Source of the DNA: Rickettsiales bacterium
GTDB lineage: Bacteria; Pseudomonadota; Alphaproteobacteria; Rickettsiales; UBA1997
Length of the DNA: 34,075 nucleotides
Direction: 5' to 3'
NCBI GenBank assembly: GCA_005787525.1
Contig: SYAR01000054.1
Coordinates: forward strand, 1 to 34,075
Under the pieces are notes generated by a model. That model was not told where the DNA came from. It saw nothing but the letters and a program-made list of their open reading frames with translations, and did not search any database. Of the stretch, positions 34,074 to 34,075 are shown piece after piece; positions within the stretch are counted from its first letter, which is position 1, and the number at the start of each line of letters is the position of its first letter. Position numbers and translations under genes: made by a program.

Positions 34074-34075
34074 TA

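Noticed and set aside
1-34075. CRISPR array, rRNA operon or insertion sequence with intact transposase.
   Set aside because: No regularly spaced repeats, no rRNA sequence and no complete transposase frame were seen.

Overview
The window is AT-rich DNA from an alphaproteobacterium, most likely a host-associated, Rickettsiales-like lineage. The taxonomic call rests on a 1,610-residue NAD-dependent glutamate dehydrogenase of the large class, a separate soluble PntA subunit, FtsZ with a long linker and a terminal PAFFRRKK peptide, an RNase J, and an alphaproteobacterial-type ThiE. Ankyrin, Fic, RhuM and protease-effector-like genes fit an intracellular or symbiotic life. No 16S rRNA gene is present, so the placement is inference.

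Left accessory block (1-8880): a class II Fic protein, a MidA-like methyltransferase, the orphaned C-terminal end of an autotransporter barrel, an 858-residue pentapeptide/metzincin protein with a C-terminal membrane anchor, and a coiled-coil gene followed by an ankyrin gene. The last two are joined by an A8 tract that contains a dnaX-like A AAA AAG slippery site.

Housekeeping block (8880-25939): a tight minus-strand run reads pntA-ftsZ-thiE-prepilin-pyrC, then tRNA-Leu(GAG). A second minus-strand run reads rsmI-yraN-infC-gdh. Divergent from rsmI is a plus-strand run of an LpoA-like lipoprotein, RNase J and an EamA-type transporter. These genes cover pyrimidine and thiamine synthesis, cell division, NADPH supply, glutamate catabolism, translation, rRNA modification, peptidoglycan synthesis and RNA decay.

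Breakpoint and right accessory block (26000-34075): an orphan ParA-like ATPase lies directly before an alaS that lacks its whole aminoacylation domain (about 275 residues). Then follows a segment carrying two copies of a 32-bp perfect palindrome. One copy is upstream of a RhuM gene. The other is upstream of a compact operon of Bro-N, an SF2 helicase and a GIY-YIG nuclease, which is the best candidate here for an undescribed, possibly anti-phage, system. A KilA-N gene fragment lies between the two units.

Across the window, start codons lack Shine-Dalgarno sequences and are often directly preceded by AATT. Housekeeping genes use CGN arginine codons freely, while accessory genes lean on AGA, which supports a mosaic origin.
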